Shown here in pieces: positions 26,546 through 35,345 of a DNA stretch of 64,000 nucleotides (position 1 is the first letter of the stretch; each line of letters starts with the position of its first letter). Where the stretch lies: NCBI GenBank assembly GCA_021770785.1, contig JAETQH010000032.1, positions 1 through 64,000 on the forward strand. The letters run 5' to 3'. The notes beneath the pieces are model-generated. The model was not told where the DNA came from. It searched no databases and saw only the letters and a list, made by a program, of their open reading frames with translations. The stretch comes from Lachnospiraceae bacterium. Its GTDB lineage: Bacteria > Bacillota > Clostridia > Lachnospirales > Lachnospiraceae. A program made the position numbers and the translations under genes.

Positions 26546-27205
26546 TCATTTCCGCTTATCCAGCCGGGAAGCGATTTTCATTCCCACGGTCTGAAAAATC
26601 TGTACTAAAATAATTAGTAAAATGACTGTGACAATCATAATGTCCGCCTGATATCTGTGGTAACCGTACCGGATTGCAATGTCGCCAAGTCCGCCTCCGC
26701 CTACCGTTCCCGCCATGGCGGAATAACCTAAAATCGTCCCCAGAGCTATGGTACTTCCCACAATGAGAGATGTCCTCGCCTCCACCAAAAGTACTTTTAC
26801 AATAATGGTAAAATTCCCTGCTCCCATAGAGCGGGCTGCCTCGATGACGCCTCTGTCCACTTCTTTCACGGAAGCTTCCACCATTCTGGCAATAAAGGGA
26901 ACCGCCGCAATCACCAGGGGGACAATCGTTGCCGTGGAGCCATAGCTTTTTCCCACCAGCGCCCTGGTAAAGGGAATCAGAAGTATCAGTAAAATCAAAA
27001 ACGGGATACTTCTCACAATATTGGCGATTACATCCAGCACCTTATAGCAAAATGCGTTGGGACAAATTCCTTCTTTATCCGTCACCGCCAGTAAAATTCC
27101 CATCGGCAGCCCGAACACATAGCCCAGCAAAGTGGAAGCAAGGGTCATATACAGGGTGTCCCGGATTCCCTCTAATAGCATAATCACAATCTGACTATTC
27201 CACAT
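26546..27205 (-). CDS. metI: Methionine ABC transporter permease
   Basis: The 219-residue inner permease has five to six membrane helices and the conserved loop contacting the ATPase (EAARSMGAGNFTIIVKVLLVEA, about 135-155), typical of MetI. It overlaps the end of metN by 11 bases, so translation is coupled. With MetN and MetQ it forms the D/L-methionine importer. Confidence 0.94.
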   Translation of the reverse strand: MWNSQIVIMLLEGIRDTLYMTLASTLLGYVFGLPMGILLAVTDKEGICPNAFCYKVLDVIANIVRSIPFLILLILLIPFTRALVGKSYGSTATIVPLVIAAVPFIARMVEASVKEVDRGVIEAARSMGAGNFTIIVKVLLVEARTSLIVGSTIALGTILGYSAMAGTVGGGGLGDIAIRYGYHRYQADIMIVTVILLIILVQIFQTVGMKIASRLDKRK

Positions 27206-28250
27206 CTCCTGTCACCTCCTCGATTTCCAAACCTTTTTCCCATAAATACCGTTCCATCTCTCTCTGTAAATTTTTTTCCTGGGGCAGCCCCAAAATCATT
27301 TCTCCCTTTGCCACTCCTGCCACATTTTTGGTGTCGGCACGCAGGATGTTCACGGGAGCTCCGAATTTCAGCACCATGTTGGCAATGACAGGCTCAAAAG
27401 CTGAATTTTCCGAAAAAACTATCCGAAGCTTTTTATCTCCCGCAAGCCGCTCCCTCTGCCGCCTTTCTCCCTGCCATTCGCCCTGAATTTCCGCCGTACC
27501 ACCCTCCGGCAGATCCTTTAATATGAGCTCCCGTCCTGCCACGGATTTCGGGTGGGCGAAGATTTCCTCCACCGTGCCACTCTCCACTAAACTTCCCTTT
27601 TCTATAATTGCTACGTGACTGCAGATTTCACGGATGACCGACATCTGGTGAGTGATAATTACAATCGTGATACCGAATTTCCGGTTAATTTCTTTTAACA
27701 GTGCCAAAATGGAAGCGGTGGTCTGGGGGTCTAAGGCGCTGGTGGCTTCGTCGCAGAGCAGTATGTTCGGTTCGGACGCCAATGCCCTTGCAATGGCAAC
27801 CCTCTGCTTCTGCCCGCCGGAAAGCTGGGCGGGGTAGGCATTTGCCTTTTCCTCTAGTCCCACGGTTTTTAGCAGTTCCATGGCACGCTGCCTTGTCTCT
27901 TTTTTCTTTTTTCGCTGAAGCTGCATGGGGAAACAGACGTTGTCCAGCACGCTTTTCTGCATTAACAGGTTAAAATGTTGGAATATCATGGCAATGTTGG
28001 TGCGCTCGGTGCGAAGTTGTTTTTCGTTTAATGTTCCTAAATTTTTGCCCTCCACACAGACTTCGCCGGAGGTGGGTTTTTCCAGATAGTTAAAGCAGCG
28101 CACCAGAGTGCTCTTTCCTGCACCGGACATGCCGATAATGCCGTAGATGTCGCCGGTTTCTATTGTGAGACTGATGTCTTTGAGGGCTTCTACTGTTTGG
28201 CCTTTTTGGTGGAAGGTTTTGGTTAAGTGAGTGACTGTTATTGCTGGCAT
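27195..28250 (-). CDS. metN: Methionine ABC transporter ATP-binding protein
   Basis: The 351-residue ATPase shows Walker A GMSGAGKSTLVRC (about 38-50), signature LSGGQKQRVAIARAL, Walker B ILLCDEATSALDP and H-loop IITHQM. The C-terminal 100 residues form the ACT-like NIL domain, which in relatives binds methionine and shuts down transport. It is the first gene of metNIQ. Upstream lie a giant palindrome (28315-28550), a terminator and a Met/Cys-rich small frame. No S-box riboswitch is recognised in this leader. Confidence 0.95.
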   Translation of the reverse strand: MPAITVTHLTKTFHQKGQTVEALKDISLTIETGDIYGIIGMSGAGKSTLVRCFNYLEKPTSGEVCVEGKNLGTLNEKQLRTERTNIAMIFQHFNLLMQKSVLDNVCFPMQLQRKKKKETRQRAMELLKTVGLEEKANAYPAQLSGGQKQRVAIARALASEPNILLCDEATSALDPQTTASILALLKEINRKFGITIVIITHQMSVIREICSHVAIIEKGSLVESGTVEEIFAHPKSVAGRELILKDLPEGGTAEIQGEWQGERRQRERLAGDKKLRIVFSENSAFEPVIANMVLKFGAPVNILRADTKNVAGVAKGEMILGLPQEKNLQREMERYLWEKGLEIEEVTGDVE

Positions 28251-28314
28251 GGGAAATAATTCCTTTCTTGGTTTTTACAAATTCGGGGTGGGAAAAGTTT
28301 TTTTAGGTTGTGGA

Positions 28315-28550
28315 GGCGGATTGCACCGGGCAGGGGCGGGGTTTATTCCAATGTACGGAGATAAGATGTTCTAGGAAATCTGCGGAAGGTTATCGCAAAG
28401 AGACGTGAACGGTACAAGTCGCCCTCCATGGCTCCATTGTACCTCACCCAGCCATCCGGGCTGGGTGTCACTGAGTATCGGGCAGATTTCCAAGAACATC
28501 TAATCTCCTCCCATAGTCACAAATCCCGCCCCTGCCCGGTGCAATCCGCC
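28315..28550. repeat. Large nested palindrome P1 (236 bp)
   Basis: The outer arm GGCGGATTGCACCGGGCAGG at 28315 is repeated inverted at the right end, with pairing continuing for about 70 bases per arm with mismatches. The inner part holds GGTACAA/TTGTACC and CACCCAGCC/GGCTGGGTG hairpins. The core (about 28358-28508) is shared with P2 in opposite orientation; the outer arms are not. It lies in the presumed metN leader. Confidence 0.9.
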
Positions 28551-28619
28551 AATCTCAGTTACTGGCAAAAACTTTTTATAAAAAATATCGTTTCATTACG
28601 TTACTGATTTTCATAAAAA

Positions 28620-28668
28620 CAAAGGAGCAGACACTCTCTGCGGCGTGTCTGCTCCTTCGTTTTTTTAT
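28620..28668. terminator. Bidirectional terminator behind the Met/Cys-rich small ORF
   Basis: AAGGAGCAGACAC and GTGTCTGCTCCTT form a perfect 13-bp stem with T-rich flanks on both strands. On the minus strand it follows the small ORF by about 20 bases and precedes metN. Confidence 0.85.
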
Positions 28669-28688
28669 GTAAACCATAAATCAAAAAA

Positions 28689-28790
28689 TCAGAGCCTTCG
28701 CCGCATACAAATAAGACACATGTATTCACACATGCACATCCTTCTACTGTCCCTATTCATAGTGTTGATAAGTATCTGATTTGTATACAT
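28689..28790 (-). CDS. Met/Cys-rich 33-residue peptide, candidate leader
   Basis: The frame begins MYTNQILINTMNRDSRR and then has RMCMCEYMCLICMRRRL: within 12 residues there are four Met and four Cys. AAGGAG stands 9 bases before the ATG, a promoter lies upstream and a terminator downstream. The position on the metNIQ strand suggests a leader peptide whose translation senses Met or Cys supply and controls the terminator. Against this, no alternative antiterminator hairpin is evident and a palindrome separates it from metN. A small secreted or metal-binding peptide is another possibility. It is too short for usual gene callers. Confidence 0.5.
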   Translation of the reverse strand: MYTNQILINTMNRDSRRMCMCEYMCLICMRRRL

Positions 28791-28846
28791 CTCTGATTTC
28801 TCCTTTCCTGACATTTTCTCAATTCGCATTTCCTTTTGATAAACTT

Positions 28847-28876
28847 ATTCTAACAAAACATAAAAGAAAGTGTTAA
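28847..28876 (-). promoter_or_regulatory. Sigma-A-type promoter of the small ORF
   Basis: Minus strand TTAACA (28871-28876), 18 bases, TAGAAT (28847-28852); about 50 bases before the ATG. Confidence 0.65.
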
Positions 28877-29000
28877 TATCAAAACCCTTGAGCCCATTAT
28901 AGTCAAAACCTATAACCAATTTTACCACCGTTTCCCCTGCATAAGATTCAGACTGCAAAAAACCTCACAAAACCTCCCCACCCTCCCACCGCCAACACCC

Positions 29001-29328
29001 ATAAGATTCGGGCGGCAAAAGGGGCTGCCCATTAACCTGTATCGGCAGGCTGCACAAAGGAGGCTCTGTTCTGGGGTTACTATGGGAAGAGATTAGATGT
29101 TCTTAGAAATCTGCTAAGCCCCCAGTGACACCCAGCCACGGACGGCTGGGTGAGGTACAACGCCGCCACGGACGGCGGCTTTGTACCGTTCACGTCCCTC
29201 CGCGAACCCCTCCTGCAGATTTCTTAGAACATCTTATCTCTGTACATCGTAACCCCAAAACAGAGCCTCCTTTGTGCAGCCTGCCTCACCACCTTAATAC
29301 CAGCCCCCTTTTGCCGCCCGAATCTTAT
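29001..29328. repeat. Large nested palindrome P2 (328 bp)
   Basis: Bases 29001-29024 and 29305-29328 are a perfect 24-bp inverted repeat (starting ATAAGATTCGGGCGGCAAAA). Inside, a second pair of arms (GGCTGCACAAAGGAGGCTCT and its inverse) and then the core shared with P1 follow. Core hairpins are GGTACAA/TTGTACC with CGCCGCC/GGCGGC added, and CACCCAGCC/GGCTGGGTG. The core runs opposite to that of P1. The outermost arms resemble the small palindrome at 52290-52340. Confidence 0.9.
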
Positions 29329-29349
29329 AGGATACGAATCAAAAGCCCC

Positions 29350-30252
29350 CTAGGCCTCCTCCTTATACTTCTCCAACTCCCCAATATACCTCTCCCCAAT
29401 ATAACTCACCTTCGCCCCCTTGCGCTTCACATACCCCAGCCTCATCCGCTCGCTTTCCACCAGCGGAATCGCAATATAATCTCCCCCGTTCAGCTCCTGA
29501 CAAATCATGCCGGAGCACAGCGTATAAGCATTCAGCCCCACCATCAGATTCAGCAGCGTAGCACGGTCATTTGCCTTAATCAGCCGCTTATATTCATAAG
29601 TGCTCTTCATTTCCTCCGCCAGATACAGGGAATTATATTTCCCCTGGTCAAAAGAAAGGCAGGGATATGGGTCTAATTCCGCCATAGAAATCTTCTCTTT
29701 TCCCGCCAGGGGATGCCCCGACCACAGATAGACGTATGTGTCACAGCAGAATAACTCCACAAATTCCAGACCGTTTTCCCGGATGATTTTCGTCATCACC
29801 TTCTCATTGAAATCATTGAGATAAAGCACACCGATTTCACTCTTAAAATTTTTTACATTTTCGATTACGTCATAGGTGGTAGTTTCATGTACCGCAAACT
29901 CATACTGCTCCATCCCCACCGCCTTCACGGTCTCCACAAAGGCTTTCACCGCAAAGGTGTAATGCTGCATGGATACGCTGAATCTTTCCTTCACTTTCTT
30001 TTCTATATATTTTGCAGACAGCAGGCCGAACTGCTCCGTCACCTGCCTGGCATAGCCTAAAAATTCCTCCCCCTCCGGGGTAATCACAATGCCACGGTTA
30101 GAGCGCAGAAAAATCTGTAATCCGATTTCCGTCTCTAATTCCTTCATATTTTCCGACAGGCTGGGCTGGGAAAGAAACAGCTGTTTTGCCGCCTCGTTCA
30201 TGGAACCGCATTCTGCAATAGTCAGTGCATATTTTAACTGCTGCAGTGTCAT
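29350..30252 (-). CDS. LysR-family transcriptional regulator
   Basis: The 300-residue protein has an N-terminal winged helix-turn-helix (LQQLKYALTIAECGSMNEAAKQLFLSQPSLSENMKELE, residues 3-40) and a LysR substrate-binding domain. CysB/CysL-like regulators of sulfur metabolism have this layout, but the ligand cannot be told. The gene overlaps the upstream YitT gene by 4 bases, so the two are co-transcribed and the regulator may act on it or on the adjacent met genes. Confidence 0.9.
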   Translation of the reverse strand: MTLQQLKYALTIAECGSMNEAAKQLFLSQPSLSENMKELETEIGLQIFLRSNRGIVITPEGEEFLGYARQVTEQFGLLSAKYIEKKVKERFSVSMQHYTFAVKAFVETVKAVGMEQYEFAVHETTTYDVIENVKNFKSEIGVLYLNDFNEKVMTKIIRENGLEFVELFCCDTYVYLWSGHPLAGKEKISMAELDPYPCLSFDQGKYNSLYLAEEMKSTYEYKRLIKANDRATLLNLMVGLNAYTLCSGMICQELNGGDYIAIPLVESERMRLGYVKRKGAKVSYIGERYIGELEKYKEEA

Positions 30253-31136
30253 AGTGCCTGCCTCTTTTCTGCGTCTTCTAAATAGCGTTTTTTGCTGGAA
30301 AATCCTCTGCCCGAAACCTCGCTGACACGGTTAATAATAACAAACGCCTCCGGGTCTACTTGATGAATCAGTTTTTCCGTCCTTGCCAGTTCCCTCATGG
30401 AAACCACCGTGAGAAGCATTCGGGTTTCTTTTCCCAGATACCCGGTTTCACTGTTTAAAAGGGTGACGCCCCGGTCAATATCCGTCAAAACGGCGGAACG
30501 TATTTCCTCTATCCGGCTGCTGATCACCTTAATCTGCATTTTCGCTGTCCCTAACATCAGACATTTATCCAGCACCACGCTGTACACAATAATCAGCAAG
30601 AGTCCGTATAAAATCTGTTCCCCGGTGCTTTTGAATGCCTGCAATAATAAGATAAGCATATCAAACACATAGATAGACCGGGATACCGGAATTTTAAAAT
30701 ATTTTTTGAGAATCAGCGGCGGAATATCCATCCCCCCGGTGGAGGCACCCATCCGAAGCACCAGTCCCATGGCACCGCCGACGCAAATACCGCCGAACAC
30801 AGTACAAAGTATCAAATCCTCCGTTATCCGGTAATCTCCCAGCAACCTTGTGATTATCTCTAATGCGATGGGGTAGCTAAACGTACTGATAATCGTATTT
30901 GCCGCAAACTTCCAGCCAAAAACAGCCAGTCCCAACAAAAACATTGCCGCATTAAAAACAAATACAAATACCGACACCGGAAGCTCTGTCACGTGATTGA
31001 CAAAGAGCGCAATACCCGTTGTTCCCCCGGTAATCAGCCCGCCGGGCAGGATAAACATTGCAATTCCGAATGCGTACAGGAAGTTTCCCATTATAACCGC
31101 TAATGTTTCCAATAATCTTTTTAACACCTGATTCAT
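30249..31136 (-). CDS. YitT-family membrane protein
   Basis: The 295-residue protein has about five membrane helices (YAFGIAMFILPGGLITGGTTG; VFVFVFNAAMFLLGLAVFG; YGLLLIIVYSVVL) and the C-terminal cytosolic DUF2179 domain (MQIKVISSRIEEIRSAVLTDIDRGVTLL, with ETRMLLTVVSMREL). Function is unknown; family members are widespread in Firmicutes. It is coupled to the LysR gene by a 4-base overlap. Confidence 0.9.
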   Translation of the reverse strand: MNQVLKRLLETLAVIMGNFLYAFGIAMFILPGGLITGGTTGIALFVNHVTELPVSVFVFVFNAAMFLLGLAVFGWKFAANTIISTFSYPIALEIITRLLGDYRITEDLILCTVFGGICVGGAMGLVLRMGASTGGMDIPPLILKKYFKIPVSRSIYVFDMLILLLQAFKSTGEQILYGLLLIIVYSVVLDKCLMLGTAKMQIKVISSRIEEIRSAVLTDIDRGVTLLNSETGYLGKETRMLLTVVSMRELARTEKLIHQVDPEAFVIINRVSEVSGRGFSSKKRYLEDAEKRQAL

Positions 31137-31204
31137 CTCTTAATCTATTCCTTTTCCTATTTTCTTATCCTGAAACAGCGAAACATGACTATCCAGACAG
31201 TACA

Positions 31205-31669
31205 CTAGTCCTCGTCCCCGAAATCCTCCACGTCAGCCCTGCGTGCCTTTCTTTTCGTTTTGCTCTCCTTTTCCAGCGCTGTCCGTATCAGGCTGCGGAT
31301 TGCCTTATAAATCTCGCGGATAATGCTGAAAATAAAGAACATGACAATAAACCCGATAACACCGAACATAATATCCGCAAATTCCATATTTCCGGTATTG
31401 CTGACTTTCTGCCCGATTTCAATGGCAAAAGTGATTACGATAATCAGCGTAAAGACATAAATCCACGCCACCACCATCACATGGTCATGGTTGGCCAGCC
31501 ATTTAAACAGCGGGTAGATGACAAAAATAAGCGCCATACCAAGGATGCCGATAACCAGAAAATGCAGCTCCTTATCGGTAAAATTGTATTCATACGCATC
31601 ATTGAGCGTTAAAAGCTTACTGTGTATCCGGGCAATCAAATCTATGATTCCATATAAAAATTCCTTCAT
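31205..31669 (-). CDS. Small membrane protein of unknown function
   Basis: The 154-residue protein starts at the ATG at 31669, with AGGAGG 5 bases upstream; the 27 extra codons of the longer frame have no site. Three to four membrane helices are predicted (FLVIGILGMALIFVIYPLF, VVAWIYVFTLIIVITFAI, IMFGVIGFIVMFFIFSII), followed by a charged tail (KESKTKRKARRADVEDFGDED). I do not recognise the family. It lies alone between the pdx genes and YitT. Confidence 0.75.
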   Translation of the reverse strand: MKEFLYGIIDLIARIHSKLLTLNDAYEYNFTDKELHFLVIGILGMALIFVIYPLFKWLANHDHVMVVAWIYVFTLIIVITFAIEIGQKVSNTGNMEFADIMFGVIGFIVMFFIFSIIREIYKAIRSLIRTALEKESKTKRKARRADVEDFGDED

Positions 31670-31819
31670 GTTTTCCTCCTGTTCTTTTCCGCAGCCACTG
31701 CCGCATTTAGGCAATGGCTGCGTACAATTTCGAAAATAGATTACCACCATTTTCTTTCCGGCACAAGTAAAAATTGTGGTTTAAATGAGATATAAAAAAC
31801 ACTGTAGCATCTACAGCAA

Positions 31820-31844
31820 ACAGGGAGAGCCCTGCTCTCCCTGT
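31820..31844 (-). terminator. Intrinsic terminator of pdxST
   Basis: Minus strand ACAGGGAGAGC-AGG-GCTCTCCCTGT; an 11-bp stem 8 bases after the pdxT stop. A weak T-tract follows. Confidence 0.75.
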
Positions 31845-31851
31845 CCGTCTC

Positions 31852-32421
31852 TTAAAACTTCATTCCTGCCATTTCCAAAAAATACTTATGCACCGACACA
31901 TCCTCATTTAATTCCGGGTGGAATGCCGTTACCAGCTGCTTTCCCTGCCTTGCAGCCACAATCCTGCCGTTTACCTCCGCAAGAATCTCAGCCCCCTCCA
32001 TCACTTTTTCAATATAAGGGGCACGGATAAAGGTCATGGGAACCTTTCCCAAACCTTTTACTTCTTCTTCCGTATAGAAGCTGCCGAGCTGTCTACCATA
32101 GGCATTTCTTTTCACCCGGATATTCATGGTGCCGAGGTACGTCTTATCCTCCGCCACTTCCTTTGCCAGAAGAATCAGCCCGGCACAGGTTCCGAACACC
32201 GGAAGCCCGGCATTGATTTTTTCCTGCAAAATCTCAAGCATTCCCTCTTCCCGCAGCAGCTTTCCCATCACCGTGCTCTCTCCGCCGGGAAGAATCAGGG
32301 CGTCAAAGGGCCGGTCTAAATCTTTTTTCTGCCGTATCTCAAAGTGCTCTGCCCCAAGGCGGTCAAGCATATATCCATGCTCCACAAAAGCACCCTGGAG
32401 GGCTAAAATTGCCACTACCAT
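31852..32421 (-). CDS. pdxT: Pyridoxal 5'-phosphate synthase glutaminase subunit
   Basis: PdxT releases ammonia from glutamine and passes it to PdxS for vitamin B6 synthesis. The 189-residue class I amidotransferase shows [16 protein letters not shown] (oxyanion region), the nucleophile in [11 protein letters not shown] (Cys near 79) and a C-terminal His-Glu pair in [11 protein letters not shown]. Its start overlaps the last base of pdxS, so the two are coupled. Confidence 0.96.
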   Translation of the reverse strand: MVVAILALQGAFVEHGYMLDRLGAEHFEIRQKKDLDRPFDALILPGGESTVMGKLLREEGMLEILQEKINAGLPVFGTCAGLILLAKEVAEDKTYLGTMNIRVKRNAYGRQLGSFYTEEEVKGLGKVPMTFIRAPYIEKVMEGAEILAEVNGRIVAARQGKQLVTAFHPELNEDVSVHKYFLEMAGMKF

Positions 32422-33302
32422 TATTTGCCCCTCTCAGCCATCAGAAGTGCGATTTCCTGCTCATTGATACCTACCATCGCTTCTCCTAAATCGGTGGAAA
32501 GCTCTGCGATTAATTTTGCATCGTTATAGTTGGTCACTGCTTTTACAATGGCTGCCGCACGTTTTGCCGGGTCACCGGATTTAAAGATACCGGAGCCTAC
32601 AAATACGCCCTCCGCTCCAAGCTGCATCATCAGCGCTGCGTCTGCAGGAGTTGCCACGCCTCCTGCTGCAAAGTTGACCACCGGAAGCTTTCCGTTGGTA
32701 TGTACGTACTCCACCAAATCATAAGGCACCTGAAGCTGTTTTGCCGCCTCGAAAAGCTCATCCTTCCGCATGTTCTGGATACGGCGGATTTCGGAATTCA
32801 TCATGCGCATATGACGGACTGCCTGCACCACATCTCCGGTTCCCGGCTCTCCCTTGGTACGAATCATGGACGCTCCCTCTGCAATCCGGCGAAGGGCTTC
32901 GCCTAAATCCTTCGCCCCGCAGACGAAGGGAACCTTAAATTCTGTTTTATTGATATGATATACGTCGTCCGCCGGGGAAAGCACTTCGCTCTCATCAATA
33001 TAATCAATCTCGATTGCCTCTAAAATCTGTGCCTCCACAAAATGTCCGATGCGGCATTTTGCCATAACCGGAATGGAAACCGCCTCCTGGATGCCGCGAA
33101 TCATTTTCGGGTCGCTCATACGGGATACACCGCCTGCCGCCCGGATATCCGCCGGAATACGCTCTAACGCCATAACGGCACAGGCGCCTGCCGCCTCTGC
33201 AATTTTTGCCTGCTCCGGGGTGGTGACATCCATAATCACACCGCCCTTTAACATCTGTGCTAACTGTTTGTTTAAATCATATCTGTTTTCCTGCATTTCC
33301 AT
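32421..33302 (-). CDS. pdxS: Pyridoxal 5'-phosphate synthase lyase subunit
   Basis: PdxS condenses ribose 5-phosphate, glyceraldehyde 3-phosphate and ammonia to PLP. The 293-residue TIM barrel shows the early lysine in [19 protein letters not shown], the second lysine segment [17 protein letters not shown] and the phosphate loop [17 protein letters not shown]. Length is normal. It forms the pdxST operon with its glutaminase; the pair indicates DXP-independent B6 synthesis. Confidence 0.97.
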   Translation of the reverse strand: MEMQENRYDLNKQLAQMLKGGVIMDVTTPEQAKIAEAAGACAVMALERIPADIRAAGGVSRMSDPKMIRGIQEAVSIPVMAKCRIGHFVEAQILEAIEIDYIDESEVLSPADDVYHINKTEFKVPFVCGAKDLGEALRRIAEGASMIRTKGEPGTGDVVQAVRHMRMMNSEIRRIQNMRKDELFEAAKQLQVPYDLVEYVHTNGKLPVVNFAAGGVATPADAALMMQLGAEGVFVGSGIFKSGDPAKRAAAIVKAVTNYNDAKLIAELSTDLGEAMVGINEQEIALLMAERGK

Positions 33303-33403
33303 TTTCCCTTTCCTGCATTTTTTCTTGTTTATAACGCATTATACAGGAAAATGGTATTATCAAAATAACCAGTTTTGCAATTTTTAACCATGCCAGTTAA
33401 GTT

Positions 33404-35151
33404 TTATTCATAGACTGTCTGTAAAAGCCTCTTCTCAAACTCATCATGAGTCAGAGGCTTGTCAAACAGATATCCCTGGGCAATATCGCAGTTCATCCCT
33501 TTCATGTATTCCAGCTCCATCTCCGTCTCAATACCCTCGGAAACAATGGACATATCCAGTTCCTTTGCCATGCGGATAATATTTCCAATGACAACCCGGG
33601 AACGGTTCTCGTCCACAGCCCCGTTATCTAAAAACGACTTGTCCAATTTTAATGTGTCAAAGCTCATATTCTGTAACATACTTAAAGAGGAATACCCCGT
33701 TCCGAAATCGTCCATGGAAGCAGATATGCCATAGCCATGCAGCTTGTTAATGCTGGAACTTAAATTCCTACTGCCTTCAATATAAGCCGTCTCCGTAAAT
33801 TCAATCTCCAAATGCTGCTTTGGTATACCCCATTTCTCCGCTACACGGTTGATGTACTCCGCCACCGTATCCTCCACAAAATGGTGTTTAGAGAAATTCA
33901 CCGATACCGTAACCACCTCAATTCCCCGCTCTAACCACTCCTTAATATGGCGGCAGACTGTTTCTAATACGTAGAAATCCAGTTTCTGCACCTGTCCGGT
34001 TTTCTCACAAATAGGGATAAATTCTCCCGGAGAAACCACTTTTCCGTCATGGTTCCAGCGTATCAGTGCCTCTGCCCCGGTAATTTTCCGTGTTTTCATG
34101 GAAACCTTGGGCTGGTAATACACCTCAAATTCCCCCGCCTCTAATGCCGGCTCGATGGCGTGCATAATCAAATCCTCGCGGATTTTCCGTTTACGGATTT
34201 TCTCGTCATAATAGCGCACCGTTTGATTCTGCTCCCGGTTGATTTCATCATAAGTGGTAGACAGCTTTTCCATTATCATCTGGGGCGAAGTATCCGTGCC
34301 GTCCGGCATGTAAATGGCAACTCTGGCGGAAATAAAAACCTTTTTCCCGGTAATGGGCTCCTTGATACAGGAAACCGGAACTGCCTTTAACGCCTTAAGA
34401 ATCAGTTCTAACCGTTCCCTGCGGATTACTCCCACAAAGTTATTGCCGCCCACTAGCGCCACTAATTCCTCCGCTGTCGCCATCTCCGCCACCGCGGCAC
34501 AGTATTCCCGCAATGCCGCATCACCCTGACGGAAACCGAACTTCTGGTTAATAAACTTAAAGTTATTGATATTAAAATAAATGGTGCTGTACTCTGCCAG
34601 TTTCCCCTCATTCAGCAGACGCTCCGTAAAATTCAGATAAGCATTGTAATTGGGAATGCCGCTTCTGATGTCAATCATGGAAATTCTGAAATTCTCATCT
34701 TTTACATAATGCACACAATTTTCAATTCTGTTATAGCCGCAGGCAAAATCCCGGATATCCAACTCCCCAAACCTTTCTTTAAGCCTTCTGCGCCGTTCCT
34801 CTAAGGGCAGCTCCGGCAGATAGGGATTTTCCTCCTCCGGTATCTTCGCATTCGGTTTGCGGTGCTTCTGAAGCCGGAAAAAAAAGAGGGGGCTACAACA
34901 AGTGAAATCGGCTGTCCGCCCCGCAAATCCTCCAAAAATACCTTCGTGTCGTCCCTGTATTCCCTGGCGTTGTGATGACAGGTTTCCAGGCACCGTCCGC
35001 AGTGCAGACATTTTTCATCATCCACATGAATCTGATTCTTTCCGTTTTTTCTCACGGAAATATTCGCGCCTAACACAGGACAACCTGAAATGCACCGGTT
35101 GCAGCCGATACAATTCTCATTCGTATAGATTAATCCCTCATTTAACTTCAT
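33404..35151 (-). pseudogene. Ferredoxin-GGDEF-EAL protein, frame shifted at an 8-nt homopolymer
   Basis: Two frames make up the gene. The first (35151 to about 34886) encodes two 4Fe-4S motifs (CIGCNRCISGCP and CLHCGRCLETC). A run of eight T (34878-34885) follows, and the second frame encodes a degenerate GGDEF (GGNNF in place of GGDEF) and a full EAL domain with AEALIRW and DDFGTGYSSL. One extra T would join the frames as APSFFFRLQKH. Relatives as I recall them have a hydrogenase-like domain between the two parts, so deletion may also have occurred. If made, the EAL part would hydrolyse c-di-GMP. Slippage on the tract could produce a fusion. Confidence 0.75.
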
Positions 35152-35296
35152 ACCTAATTCCTTCCATCAGTATAAAAACATTCTTCTTCCCCCGCCTGTT
35201 TTTTCCTGTCCTGTCTTTTTAACACACTTTCCCTTTTTAAATAATTATACCCGTTCCTTTTTTTCCTTTCAACAAAATTCTGTTCTTCGCCCCTGC

Positions 35297-35345
35297 AAAA
35301 AAACGACTGGCATAAGACTATCCTTTCTTATACCAGTCGTTTTTA
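35297..35345 (-). terminator. Intrinsic terminator
   Basis: ACGACTGG and CCAGTCGT with a second ATAAGA/TCTTAT pair form a long stem, T-runs on both strands. It ends the PHP-phosphatase operon on the minus strand. Confidence 0.85.

Noticed and set aside
28315..28550. Plain rho-independent terminator
   Set aside because: It is far too long, lacks a T-run and shares its core with P2.
28251..28880. S-box or T-box riboswitch for metNIQ
   Set aside because: Neither the S-box core nor the T-box AGGGTGGNACCGCG motif is present.
29125..29676. 183-codon plus-strand frame
   Set aside because: It begins in the palindrome and then runs antisense to the LysR gene.
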